Both the position numbers and the translations under genes were made by a program. The notes beneath the pieces were generated by a model. The model worked only from the letters and a program-made list of their open reading frames with translations, ran no database searches and was not told where the DNA came from. A stretch of DNA of 33,993 nt from Clostridia bacterium (GTDB taxonomy: Bacteria > Bacillota > Peptococcia > Peptococcales > BICA1-8), in contig JAAZJU010000136.1 of assembly GCA_012800195.1 (NCBI GenBank), forward strand, positions 1 through 33,993, written 5' to 3'. Shown piece by piece: positions 7,979-18,000 of this stretch. How positions within the stretch are numbered: position 1 is the first letter of the stretch; each line of letters starts with the position of its first letter.

Positions 7979-9356
7979 CTAATATTTTTTGTGCCTCTTT
8001 AGCTGTGTAACCTACCCATTTATTTGCTCCTTTACTATCTGTGTCTTTTAAGTGATTTAAATATTCTTTCCTTGAATCAGAAGCTATTTTCCTAATCTTA
8101 TTTTCAAAGTCTTTCTCTAATTTATCAATATTCTCAAAGGTGGGAGGAATATAAAAGTCGTATTCCCTTTGCATTTCAATGGCAGTACTTAAAAGCTTTT
8201 TGATGTTTTTATCGGATATATTATTAATCTCTTGGCTCATCATTTCTCCATAGGCTTCCTCCGTTACAGGTAGATATCCTGTTGAGGAAATAAAATAAAG
8301 GTTTTGCTGGGGCTGGGTAAACCATTTAAGAAAGATAGCAGCAGCATATTCCTTTTCTTTAGAGGATTTAGTAACACACATTCCACTTCCTCTTTGGATT
8401 GCAATTTTTTCTCCTTCTTGGAAGGTGGGATAAGGTAAAATGCCATATTCCACTGGTTCAGTTGTATTATCACTATATGTTACAGCAGGAGGAAAAAAAA
8501 CCACCCCTGCCGTGGAGCTCGTGGTACAAATAATATCCCCAGTTTTAGCTAAGTCTGAGGCATAACCGTCAAAAATTGCTATATGACCTTTAACCATTGG
8601 TTCATAAAAAAGATCCCATATCTTAGAAAAAACAGGGGAAGCCAAATCCAAAGTTTCATCTTTTACAAATTCATCCCCTAATTGTCTGTATCCTACTTGG
8701 GTAAGGTTAAAAAGGGAATCAGGTATATAAAAAGCCTTCCCATCATTTTGAATATGAGGAGTTTGATTATCAGACCATTGATAATATAGTTCTGCAGCCT
8801 TAATGATTCCTTCGAAGGTTTTTAAATCGTCAAAACTAATGTCCGTATCTTTGGCAAACCTATTAAACAATGTGTTATTGACAAATAGTACCTCAGTGGA
8901 CTTGGCTGTAGGAAAGACATAAAGTTTGTTATCGAATATTCCTTCTTCTATAAAACGGGGGACATATTTAGCGAGTTCCTCTTCTGTAAACTGTTCGTTT
9001 AAATCCACAAGCAAATCTTTTTCAGCTAGGATAAGGGCAGTTTTAGGATAGGCTGTAGTTATATCGGGAAGTTCGGGAGCACCGGGATCATTGTTGGCAG
9101 CCATAGTTAATTTTTCATGGAGGGTAGCAGAACCAGATATGGAAGTAACATTGACAATAATGCCCTTTTCAGCCCCAATAGTGCCGTTAAATTCATCTAT
9201 CATTTCATCCATTGTGTATCTCATTTGACCGCCATAATTATGCCACATTGTTAGGGTGACGGGATTTTTGGGATCCAAAAGAGTATCCCCTTGGCAAGCG
9301 GACAAGAGACTGAATATTAAGAAAAAGGTGAATAAGAATAGAACCTTTCTTTTCAT
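7968..9356 (-). CDS. Family-1 extracellular solute (sugar-type) binding lipoprotein, orphan
   Basis: A 462-residue lipoprotein of the UgpB/MalE-like ABC binding-protein family. The signal peptide ends in the lipobox LLSAC (Cys21). The mature part starts with VTLTMWHNYGG, the usual first strand of family-1 binding proteins, and later shows YGILPYPTFQEGEKIAIQRGSGMCV and AAAIFLKWFTQPQQN, typical of the family's second half. GGAGG lies 5 bases before the ATG. No permease or ATPase gene is adjacent; the only partner is the overlapping LuxR-type membrane regulator. A role as an extracellular ligand receptor for signalling is therefore more likely than uptake alone, though sharing a distant transporter is possible. 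The ligand is unknown. Confidence 0.9.
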   Translation of the reverse strand: MKRKVLFLFTFFLIFSLLSACQGDTLLDPKNPVTLTMWHNYGGQMRYTMDEMIDEFNGTIGAEKGIIVNVTSISGSATLHEKLTMAANNDPGAPELPDITTAYPKTALILAEKDLLVDLNEQFTEEELAKYVPRFIEEGIFDNKLYVFPTAKSTEVLFVNNTLFNRFAKDTDISFDDLKTFEGIIKAAELYYQWSDNQTPHIQNDGKAFYIPDSLFNLTQVGYRQLGDEFVKDETLDLASPVFSKIWDLFYEPMVKGHIAIFDGYASDLAKTGDIICTTSSTAGVVFFPPAVTYSDNTTEPVEYGILPYPTFQEGEKIAIQRGSGMCVTKSSKEKEYAAAIFLKWFTQPQQNLYFISSTGYLPVTEEAYGEMMSQEINNISDKNIKKLLSTAIEMQREYDFYIPPTFENIDKLEKDFENKIRKIASDSRKEYLNHLKDTDSKGANKWVGYTAKEAQKILGDL

Positions 9357-9387
9357 TATTTCCTCCAGGACTTAAATATCTAAAACA

Positions 9388-9416
9388 ATTATAACATTTC
9401 AATATTCAAAATTCTA
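9388..9416 (-). promoter_or_regulatory. Candidate promoter of the binding-protein/luxR operon (weak -35)
   Basis: On the minus strand a perfect TATAAT (9393-9388) lies 32 bases before the ATG. The -35 position (around 9411-9416) has only a poor match (TAGAAT), as expected for a promoter that needs an activator. Repeat half-sites lie directly upstream. Confidence 0.5.
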
Positions 9417-9419
9417 CCA

Positions 9420-9471
9420 ATCACCCCAAAATCACCCCTGTCCGGTCCTTCCTTATCACCCTGTAGGTGAT
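9420..9471. promoter_or_regulatory. Shared operator: repeated GGGGTGAT half-sites and a dyad
   Basis: On the plus strand, ATCACCCC occurs at 9420-9427 and 9431-9438, 11 bases apart (one helical turn). A third copy, ATCACCC (9455-9461), faces an inverted AGGTGAT (9465-9471); together these give the dyad ATCACC-N5-GGTGAT on the minus strand. Relative to the inferred minus-strand start (about 9381), the half-sites centre near -43 and -53. Relative to the inferred plus-strand start (about 9524), the dyad centres near -61. These are classical activator positions. The adjacent LuxR-type regulator is the obvious candidate ligand, by inference. Confidence 0.55.
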
Positions 9472-9487
9472 TACGAGAGATATTTTT

Positions 9488-9517
9488 TTGAATATTCTTT
9501 AAATGAGGAACTATAAA
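9488..9517 (+). promoter_or_regulatory. Candidate promoter of the 9574-19966 operon
   Basis: TTGAAT (9488-9493), 18 bases and TATAAA (9512-9517). An inverted repeat ATCTTCA (9534-9540)/TGAAGAT (9553-9559) follows in the leader, ending just before the AGGAG of the first gene, where it could influence translation. Confidence 0.5.
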
Positions 9518-9573
9518 AGGGGGGATTTATAAAATCTTCATTTAGAAAGTGTTGAAGATAGGAGTTGAAAACC

Positions 9574-9903
9574 ATGCTTCATGCTTTTACAAAAAAGTGG
9601 ACTGATGAATCTACATCCAAAGAATTTACTTTTACCTTTTATTGCGATTTGTGTGGCAAACCATGGAAAAGCTTTCCCATTCCCTTTAGTGAAGGGGAAG
9701 GGAAAAAATCCTTGTTTAATTTTCTTAGCTTAAAAAATGCCCAGTGGAAAAGCGAATATAAAGATGCCTTTGAAAGGGCAAATAGAGAAGCAATGTTTCA
9801 TTTTAACCGCTGCTTAAATTGTAAAAAGTGGGTTTGTGATGATGATTTCCACGAAGATGAAAACAGTTGCACTCAATGCTTAGAAGAACAGAAAGAAAAA
9901 TAA
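9574..9903 (+). CDS. Zinc-ribbon protein, unknown function
   Basis: A 109-residue soluble protein with two putative zinc-binding clusters: CDLC at residues 24-27 and, near the C-terminus, CLNCKKWVC (80-88) plus CTQC (99-102). The Cys pairs suggest a split zinc-ribbon or treble-clef fold; the C-terminal cluster has five Cys. The start is ATG 9574, 9 bases after AGGAG; the track's TTG 9565 abuts the ribosome binding site and is unlikely. It is the first gene of a long operon of membrane and surface proteins. I do not recognise a named family; the part around the cysteines resembles small clostridial zinc-ribbon proteins found near AIM24-type genes. Role unknown. Confidence 0.8.
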   Translation: MLHAFTKKWTDESTSKEFTFTFYCDLCGKPWKSFPIPFSEGEGKKSLFNFLSLKNAQWKSEYKDAFERANREAMFHFNRCLNCKKWVCDDDFHEDENSCTQCLEEQKEK

Positions 9904-9927
9904 TGGAAAAACTAGGGAGGAATTTAC

Positions 9928-10314
9928 ATGTCAGAGATAAACAATAATTTACACAACCAAGAAGTTTCAAATAAACAGGTGACAAATAACGAAATTATAG
10001 AGGAAACCTTTGATCCCGCCGATATTGAAAAAAACAAGACTATGGCAGGATTAGCTTATCTAATTTTCTTCTTACCATTAATCGTATGCCCAGATTCAAA
10101 GTATGGCAAGTTCCATGCTAATCAAGGGTTATTACTTCTGATTACTTCAATTGTAGGGACTGTGGTTTTAAGCATAATTCCTATAATTGGTTGGGTTTTA
10201 TTACTATTTTATCCCCTTGTGATTTTAGTACTTGGGATTATGGGTTTAGTTAATGGTTTTAGTGGCAAAGCAAAGCCTCTACCTATTATCGGTAAATACA
10301 CCATTATTAAATAA
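9928..10314 (+). CDS. DUF4870/Tic20-like small membrane protein
   Basis: A 128-residue integral membrane protein. A polar N-terminus (about 1-30, Asn/Glu-rich) precedes three hydrophobic segments (about 35-55, 68-86 and 88-112). The sequence KTMAGLAYLIFFLPLIVCPDSKYGKFHANQGLLLL carries the pattern of DUF4870/Tic20-like proteins: a first helix, a short loop ending in a conserved FHANQ-type motif, then a second helix. The molecular role of the bacterial family is not established. It lies 24 bases after the zinc-ribbon gene with a good AGGGAGG, so it is part of the same transcript. Confidence 0.8.
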   Translation: MSEINNNLHNQEVSNKQVTNNEIIEETFDPADIEKNKTMAGLAYLIFFLPLIVCPDSKYGKFHANQGLLLLITSIVGTVVLSIIPIIGWVLLLFYPLVILVLGIMGLVNGFSGKAKPLPIIGKYTIIK

Positions 10315-10347
10315 AGATTTCATTCCAATTTTAAAGGAGGAAAAATA

Positions 10348-10845
10348 ATGAAAAAAATTCTTATTGTACTTCTTAGTATTTTGTTGGTTTTCAGTCTAAC
10401 AAGTTGTGGAGTAAAGGAGAAAGTTGAACAAAAGGTTGGGGAAAAAATAACTGAGAAAGTTATAGAAGGGGTAGCCGGAGATAAGGATACCAAGGTTGAT
10501 ATTAAAGATGGCACAATAACCTTCAAAAGTGAAGATGGTGAAGTTACCTTTGGTGGCACTGAGTGGCCGGATATAGATATCATTCCAGAGTTTAATGAAG
10601 GTAATATTGTTGCGGTAATGCATGACGGTAAAAACTCTGCGATGATTGTTCTAGAAGAGGTTGATAAAGACGATTTTGAAGATTATTGGGAAGAGATTAA
10701 CGGGGAGTTTTCTGAAAATGTTTATGAAATAAACACAGGGGATATCGTTTCTTTTACAGGGGAAAATAGTGAAAAATTTATAGTTCAGTTAACTTATGAA
10801 ATTGCAAACAAGACCTTAACCATTGTTACCAGTGCCAATGAATGA
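10348..10845 (+). CDS. Lipoprotein of unknown function
   Basis: A 165-residue lipoprotein. The signal peptide MKKILIVLLSILLVFSLTSC ends with Cys20 in a good lipobox. A charged, probably helical stretch (KEKVEQKVGEKITEKVIEGVAG) follows. The rest is acidic and strand-rich, including GTITFKSEDGEVTFGGTEWPDIDIIPEFNEGNIVAVM. The motif GGTEWPD precedes a compact folded domain ending about residue 163. Similar small clostridial lipoproteins are known only as domains of unknown function. A strong AAAGGAGG precedes the ATG. It is embedded in the operon between the DUF4870-like and AIM24 genes, so it likely acts at the outer face of the cell membrane. Confidence 0.85.
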   Translation: MKKILIVLLSILLVFSLTSCGVKEKVEQKVGEKITEKVIEGVAGDKDTKVDIKDGTITFKSEDGEVTFGGTEWPDIDIIPEFNEGNIVAVMHDGKNSAMIVLEEVDKDDFEDYWEEINGEFSENVYEINTGDIVSFTGENSEKFIVQLTYEIANKTLTIVTSANE

Positions 10846-10878
10846 TTTGGAAAATTATAAAGAAATAGGAGGGTATCT

Positions 10879-11685
10879 ATGGGCAAAGCACATGAAATAG
10901 ACTATACAATATATGGCGATGATATGCAATTTGTAGAAATTGGCTTAGATCCAGGGGAAACTATTGTGGCCGAAGCTGGAGCTATGATGTATATGGATAG
11001 TAGCATTGTCTCAGATACTGTCTTTGGCGATGGTTCAGAACGAGACGCTGGAAAAGGTCTGATGGATAAAATGCTGGGAGCTGGAAAGAGAGTAATTACT
11101 GGGGAAAGTCTTTTTATGACAACTTTTACAAATAAGGGACAAGGAAAGAAAGTTGTATCTTTTGGTGCTCCCTATCCAGGTAAAATTATTCCATTAGATC
11201 TTAAAGATTATAATAACCAAATTATTTGTCAAAGAGATGCATTTCTTTGTGCTGCTAAAGGTATAGCTATTGAAATTGCTTTTCAGAAAAGAATAGGAGT
11301 GGGTTTCTTTGGAGGAGAAGGTTTTATTATGCAGCGCCTAATAGGCGATGGAATGGCCTTTATTCATGCTGGGGGAACCATTATTAAAAAGAATTTAGAG
11401 GCAGGAGAAGTAATAAAGTTAGATACAGGTTGTCTTGTAGCTATGACTACAGGTATAGATTATGATGTGCAATTTGCAAGTAATGTGCGCAGTGCTATTT
11501 TTGGTGGGGAGGGTTTATTTTTAGCGACCTTAAAGGGACCTGGACAGGTTTGGCTACAATCCTTACCTTTTAGTAGGTTAGCTAATCGCGTATATGCTGC
11601 AAGTAGCAAAGGAGACAACAAAAGCAAGGGAGAAGGAAGTGTTTTGAAAGGTATAGGCCTTAAAGGCTTATTAGGTGACGATTAG
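10879..11685 (+). CDS. TIGR00266/AIM24-family protein
   Basis: A 268-residue protein of the TIGR00266 (AIM24-domain) family. It has the recognisable beginning DYTIYGDDMQFVEIGLDPGETIVAEAGAMMYMD and the glycine-rich GVGFFGGEGFIMQRLIGDGMAFIHAGG and GGEGLFLATLKGPGQVWLQSLPFSRLA repeats of the double beta-helix-like fold. It has no signal peptide and is presumably cytosolic, possibly membrane-associated. In yeast AIM24 is needed for mitochondrial inner-membrane architecture; bacterial roles are poorly defined. The conserved family plus its operon partners (DUF4870-like, lipoproteins, VWA protein) suggest envelope maintenance, by inference. AGGAGG precedes the ATG. Confidence 0.93.
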   Translation: MGKAHEIDYTIYGDDMQFVEIGLDPGETIVAEAGAMMYMDSSIVSDTVFGDGSERDAGKGLMDKMLGAGKRVITGESLFMTTFTNKGQGKKVVSFGAPYPGKIIPLDLKDYNNQIICQRDAFLCAAKGIAIEIAFQKRIGVGFFGGEGFIMQRLIGDGMAFIHAGGTIIKKNLEAGEVIKLDTGCLVAMTTGIDYDVQFASNVRSAIFGGEGLFLATLKGPGQVWLQSLPFSRLANRVYAASSKGDNKSKGEGSVLKGIGLKGLLGDD

Positions 11686-11717
11686 ATTATAAATATTAAC
11701 AAAAGGATGTGAATAGG

Positions 11718-12020
11718 ATGGCTTTTTTTAATGAGATAGGTAAAAAAATTGGTTCAGCTGCCGGGGCTACTGCTTCGAAAGCTAAGGAACTTGCGGAGGT
11801 AACCAAGCTCAATTCTCAAATTTCGGATCAAGAGAAACAGATAGATAAGCTTTACATTGAAATAGGTAAACAAATCTATGAGCTAGATAAAGATAATGCT
11901 GAGAGCCCAGTTAAAGAATTGTGTGAGAAGATAACTGAGGCCCAACAGACTATTGCTACTTTAAAAGAAAAGATCAGTGATATAAAAAATGCTAAGGAAC
12001 AAGAGGAAGAACAACAATAA
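11718..12020 (+). CDS. Coiled-coil protein, apparently lacking a C-terminal zinc ribbon
   Basis: A 100-residue soluble protein. An N-terminal amphipathic, Ala/Gly-rich part (AFFNEIGKKIGSAAGATASKAKELAEV) could sit on a membrane. It is followed by a long coiled coil with heptads (LNSQISDQEKQIDKLYIEIGKQIYEL ... IATLKEKISDIKNAKEQEE). Similar clostridial proteins often end in a CxxC zinc ribbon; here the protein ends in EEEQQ without one. ATG 11718 is chosen over the track's GTG 11709 because AAAGGA gives proper spacing only to the ATG. It lies 32 bases after the AIM24 gene and 41 bases before the giant VWA gene. Role unknown; a scaffold at the inner membrane face is a guess. Confidence 0.75.
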   Translation: MAFFNEIGKKIGSAAGATASKAKELAEVTKLNSQISDQEKQIDKLYIEIGKQIYELDKDNAESPVKELCEKITEAQQTIATLKEKISDIKNAKEQEEEQQ

Positions 12021-12061
12021 AATTTTTAAGGGTATGTGCTTTGTGAAAGGAGTATAGATCT

Positions 12062-15000
12062 ATGAAAAAGATTATCTCAATATTGTTAATATTGGCACTG
12101 CTCTTTAGCTTATCGGGTTGTGGAAGGAAAACAGGTGAAAGTAATTCTAGCTTGCCTGTTTCCTCAGCTAAACCTCCAAAAACAGGTCCAGTTGGTATCT
12201 GGGATATCCCCATTCCCGAAATCAATCCTTTAGGTTCTCAAGATTTATATATTTCCACAGATTATGAGGAAGGAGAAAGACATGATCTAAAGTATATCGA
12301 CAATTTCGCTGAGGTTACTAAAGTAATTGATGGTGAAATGTGGACCCTGGAAGTGGAAGACCCCTCGGGTATTCCCCTAATCTTTCTCAAGGATTATGCA
12401 GAAAAATTGGGTGCTAATATTTTCTCAAACCAATATGGTGATCGGTTAACCTTTAATTATAAAAAAGACGAGAATAGCCTGTGGTGGGGGGATGCTCGTC
12501 AAACAGAAAGTGGTTATACTCTTCATGTTGTAAAAGAACTATTTATTCCCGTGGGAAAAGAAGTAAAATTTACTCCCGCCAGTCTGGGTGAAGATGTTGA
12601 AAGTATTACCTTTATGACCAATAGTGAAGGCAAGAAATTTCAATCGGCAAGGATTATGCTCCCTGATGGTGATCTTCAATTACGAATCACATCAGAGTAT
12701 TCATCGGCTATGCTCAAGCGGAGCCTTGACTATAGAAAGGAACTTTATTCTTATAAAACTAACACTTTTGTTCTTGATGACCTTCCTCAGGGCCAGGATA
12801 CTTTAAAATGGACTTTTACCTGGGAAGAACCTCCTACCGAGTTTTCTATTTTAATTGAGGAATTGGGGGAAATTCCTGAAGTCAAGCTAGGTGATGAATT
12901 AGGAGCCTTAAAAGTTTGTGGTGTTCCCTTTGGGGATGTAGTTGTTGAACCACCTAATGAGGTTGATTTTCAATATATCGATGGTTTTTCCCTAGAGGGT
13001 GATATTACTCCTGAGGGAGATACCCTTTTCTGGCTCCCGGCAGGTCTTTGGAATGTAGTTCTCTTGGCCGAGGGGGTAGGTTTATACGACAGTAAAGTTA
13101 GAATGATTCCAGTAAATGCTGGAGAAACTACAGTGCTTACTCTTCCCACTTCCCTAAAGAGTGCTTATGCCAACTTAAACAGTTCATTTGCTGAACCTGG
13201 AAACTATACCGGTGGGATTGAATTTGTGGAAGCCAAGGATATGGGTAATACCGCTTCAATTTCTATGCTGGTCCATGATCCTTTACAGCGGGATATTTTT
13301 CCTACTAAAGAGAATACACAAATCATTGAAGGGGGTAAACCAGTAAAAATTACCGAGATTACTCGGCAGGTGGCACCTCCTAGTGTTGTCTTGGTTCTAG
13401 ATTCCTCAGGGTCCATGGGTAAACAGATGCCAGCTACCACTGCTGCGGCAAAAGAATTTATTCAAGGTCTCCCCGATAAAACTTTTATTAAAGTAATTGA
13501 TTTTGACTCTCAAGTAAAAGTATTAAATGGTGAAACTAAGGAGAATGTTCTTAAAAATCTTTCAAAGATAACTGCAGGAGGCTCCACAAAACTCTTTGAT
13601 GCTACCCTTCAGGGTCTTGAATTACTTGATGGTAAAACTCGACCTGCTCTAGTTGTCTTTGCAGACGGTGCAGATTCCAGCATTGATGGCCAAGGAGAAG
13701 GAAGTTATCGTTCTCAAGAGGAAGTGGTAGAGGCACTAAAAGAGGCTAATATTCCAGCATATACCATTGGATTTGGAGACAAACCCGATGAAAAAGCTTT
13801 AAGGGAGTTTTCAGCGGCCTCTGGTGGAGAATATTATAGTGCCAAGGATGAAAAGGCATTAGCTAATGTTTTTGCCGCCATCGGCAGTAAATTTGGAAAC
13901 TCTTTCGTCATGACCTATGAGCGGCCTAAAGAAGCTGGGCTTTCCGACACACCGGTAATATCTATGATTGTGGATGCTTCAGGCTCTATGGATATCGACC
14001 CTGCTGAAGAAGAAGGCTGTGGTTATCGCATGGATAAAACCAAGGCAATTTTCCATGATTTTATCATGAAGCTGCCAAAAAATGCTCTAATGCAAATGAC
14101 TAGCTTTCAGACTGGCCCCGTGGGTGGCTTGATTATCCGTCAACAGCAGATAACTACTTCTGACAAAATGCAGATTCTACAGGGTTTAGGAGAATTAGAT
14201 GCTTATGGTGGGACACCAATTTTAGAAGCCATCACCATCGGATACGAAAATCTAAGGTCGGTCCCCTCCAATAAAAAGGTTATTGTCTATCTCACCGATG
14301 CTGCCTTAGAGGTGGATGAAGAAGAACAGGAAGCATTTGAATGGATATTAGGAGAAATTAAGAAGGAGAATATTACCGTCCTGTGGGCAGGAATAGGTGT
14401 AGAGGATAAAAAAGAGGTTTTTGCTAAAGCTGCAGAACTTTCCGGTGGGCGCTATGTGGTAACCGAGGATGCAGGGGGATTACAGTCTACCCTGGAGGAA
14501 ATCTTAAACCTTATAAAACAAGATACTATTTCTCGGGAAATACCCCTTTCAGTAACTATTAATGACAAGAATGCCGCTGGGGAGGTGTTAAGTTATGCTG
14601 CCAACACTTCAGTTGTTTTTACAAAGCCGCCCAAATCAGGGGAAGTAATAGAGCCTGACACTGTAAAAATTGCTACCGGTTTACCCATGAAGCGTTACGG
14701 TCAGGATGTAGCTACTATGGTAACAGGTACAGGGGTCCCGGGCGTAGATACTATTCTCACTAAGCGTATTCCCTTTAGTGTTAAAGAAAGTAATAAAGCA
14801 GCAGAACTTACAGTTAAAGAGGCCTACTATTTCAGTAAATTTAAGGGACTGGAGCCTCCTAATCATAAACAGTTTATGGCCCTGGAATTGGAACTGAAAA
14901 ATGTTACCCAGGAAAAAATTCCTTACAATATACCAGGTTTTCAAAATCACTTTTATGTAAGTATCAATAATGAGGGAAGTTTTCCGGCATCTGAGGCTAC

Positions 15001-18000
15001 CTGGCTTACAGAAAACCCCTTAGCACCACCTGGTAATCCGGAAGTTAATGTTCCCGTTAAAGAAACATTAAAAGGAATGCTGGTATTTTTAGTCCCCGAT
15101 GAACCTGTAAAGCAAACTTCCTTACATTTTTACGATACTACCTATGGTCATATTAATGTTCCCTTAATGGGCAAAATGGATAAACAGTTTTTAGAGATCG
15201 AAAAATTACCCACAGGAGATTTGGCTAAAATTAGCGATGCATTTTCTATGAAAGTAACTGGTTCCAGTGTGGTGGACAAAATAGATCAATATCCGGCAGA
15301 GAAAGATGCTTCTTACAGAGTGGTAGAAGCAGAATTCGACTCCAAAGTCCAGGCTCTTCTGGATATTAATCCCCAAGAAAGACTTTGGTTAAAAGTGAAT
15401 ACTAACCAGGGTCCCTTATTAACCAAGATGAGTGATGCTACCCATGTGTTGCCTTTCGGTTTTGTTTCACCGGTGATGCTGGCTCCTGGCTCAGTCAATA
15501 AAGTTCGCTTAGCCTATGAGATTGCCAATGGCCTCAGTGGTACCCAAACGGAAATTTGGGGAGATCTCCAGAGTGGTAGTTTACAGGTTCCGGTAGTTAA
15601 GGGGAGTCCCTATGGTTCTACTGGTAGTGTTGCGACAGCCTCAATGGAGGGCTTAAAAGTTAAGGTTAACCAGTTAACCATCCTTGATGAATCCTTTGAA
15701 AATATGGCTGGTTGGATTGTAGCTGATGTAACCCTAACTGATGTAAAGGATGGTTTTGGGACCATAATTCCGGAAGATTGCTTCCAATTGGTGCGTGAAG
15801 ATTACCAGAATCAATATCAGGCGAATACCCCGAGGGTTACGGGCAAAATTGGGTTGGCTGATTTTGGCTCAGGGGAAAGCACGGAAGGCATTTTGGAACC
15901 TAATTATGCTACTACCAGGTTACTATATGGAATTAATAATGATTGGGCTGTTTTTGATGGGGCTGAACGAAGAGGCATTATCCTCTTTTTTACGCCAAAA
16001 AAAGGCTATAAATGGTCCCTTAAATCACCCTTTTTCACGGATTTGAATGTTCCTGTTGGTACAGAAACCTATCAGAGTCCGGAACTTTTAGTCAATAAAA
16101 TTGAGGCGCCAATAATTGATCGGGAATTTGAAACTCAACTGGCGGAAATGGTACGGAAAGAAATTCAAAGGTATAACAGCATCAAAGGAACAAAAGGCAA
16201 TGCAGGTTTTATCCAGACCGTTGACTTTGACCAGAATGACGGTAAAAATAATATTCCTATGCCTACTATTGTAACCTCCGGAGCCCAAAAGATTGAAGAG
16301 GTAAAAACAATAGCCGATTTTACCAAGACCATGGCTCCTCTCAAATGGATCCCCGCTCATCGGGATAATAAGTGGTATTATTCCTATTCTCCCGAAGCTG
16401 TATTGACCCAGGGCTGGGGAACAGAATGGGATTTAGCTAATGTTGCCATGAGGTTATTGGCTAAAACTGGTTGCACACCAAAATTAAGATCTATGGCCTT
16501 TACTGAAAATGGCAGGGTGAAACTTTTGGAATTATCTAATGTTGAAGAAATTCCTAATGACTTTATACCCGGAATTTCCTACCTTGATGAACAAGGTAAT
16601 TCGAAGCTGTTTGTAATTCCCTTTATGAAGGATATTAAAGAACTTGAGGGTCTAGTATATTTCCCTGCTTCCCAGTATGAAGTCAGCGAATTAAATTCGG
16701 AAAATGCAACTATAAGTGTATCGTTAAAAGTAGAGCCTGGTGAAGATGAAGGCTCAGCGGCCGGCACTATGGGTGATATAGCTGATGTTTTAGGTGGGGG
16801 AGATGGAGAAGGACTCAAAGGCTATGATTATGTAGAAATGCTATCTAAGGAAATATCCCTTGCTGATTTAAGTCATGATCCTATTGAAGTGGGTTATCCT
16901 GAGGCTGGGAACGGAAAAGGTAAACAGTATATGGTAGCTATGAGTACACCCCAAGGGGTGACTGGGAGCTCAGTTGCCATTGATAGCGGGCAAAATAAGA
17001 TACTAGGTGTGAGAATTGATGTGAAGCTACCGAATGGTACCTATACTCATGAGAGTACTCTGGTGGAAGGTGAGACTCCAGATCGAGTTTATCATACCTT
17101 AGCAATCAATTTGCCTGATTTACCAGAGGCTTCCGCTAAAGTATTAGAGGAAGCTACCAATAAAGAATATAAGGCTGCCAATAATCCCAACTCTCTCTCT
17201 GTTCTTAAGTGGTATAGCCGTAATATCATTAATCGTTTTATAACTAATCAGACTATTTTTGATCAAGAAATCAGTGAGGATTTGAAGTTGATTTTAGGTC
17301 GTACGGATAAAGCGCGGTGCATGGTTTTAACCTCTCGTATGGATCCTAAGAATGATAAAATGTGGACCAGTATGGATTTATTACAGGCTGTTAGTCAATG
17401 CCACAATGGAGATGAGGATACCCAAGCAGCCTATAATATCATTGCCGGAATGTTTGTTTCCTCTTTGGAAGGTAGAGCATTGACAGGTAAGGATACAACC
17501 AATTTCTTAGATTTATGGATCAATGCTCCTAAGGGTACTAGCCTGGTCTTTATTCCACCTGATGAGGAAGATTCTGAGGGACGTTTGCAAATCCTAGAGG
17601 AGATGATAAAAGAAGGTAACTACCCAGACCGGCTTATTGAGACAGTTTTCAATACTTCAAAGGCAATTTTTGTTCCCGATAAGCCCACAGATGTAGATGG
17701 AATAAAACGATGGGCCTGGTTAGAAATAGACCCAGAATCCTATGAAACAATTGCGGTCTTTGATACTGGGGAACATGGTTCTTTTGCATCCTATCTTATT
17801 ACAAAGCAAGCTCAAGATATTGGTCAGAATGCCAGTAAATATGCTTTGGGTGCCTTTATTGGTGTTGATGTTTCCATTTGGTCAGTATGCAGTGCTGCTT
17901 TGAAACACGGCGATTATAAAGACATTCTTAATGAAGCCATTATGACTGCCCAAGCAATCGGAAGAGTATTGGATGATTTTATGAAAGGTGTCGATGATAT

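Noticed and set aside
9420-9471. Possible CRISPR-like repeats
   Set aside because: The repeats are only 7-8 bases long with irregular spacing; they suit an operator, not an array.
16579-16818. Minus-strand ORF MSPSPSPPPKTSAISP...
   Set aside because: It is an antisense shadow of the Gly/Glu-rich linker of the giant VWA lipoprotein.
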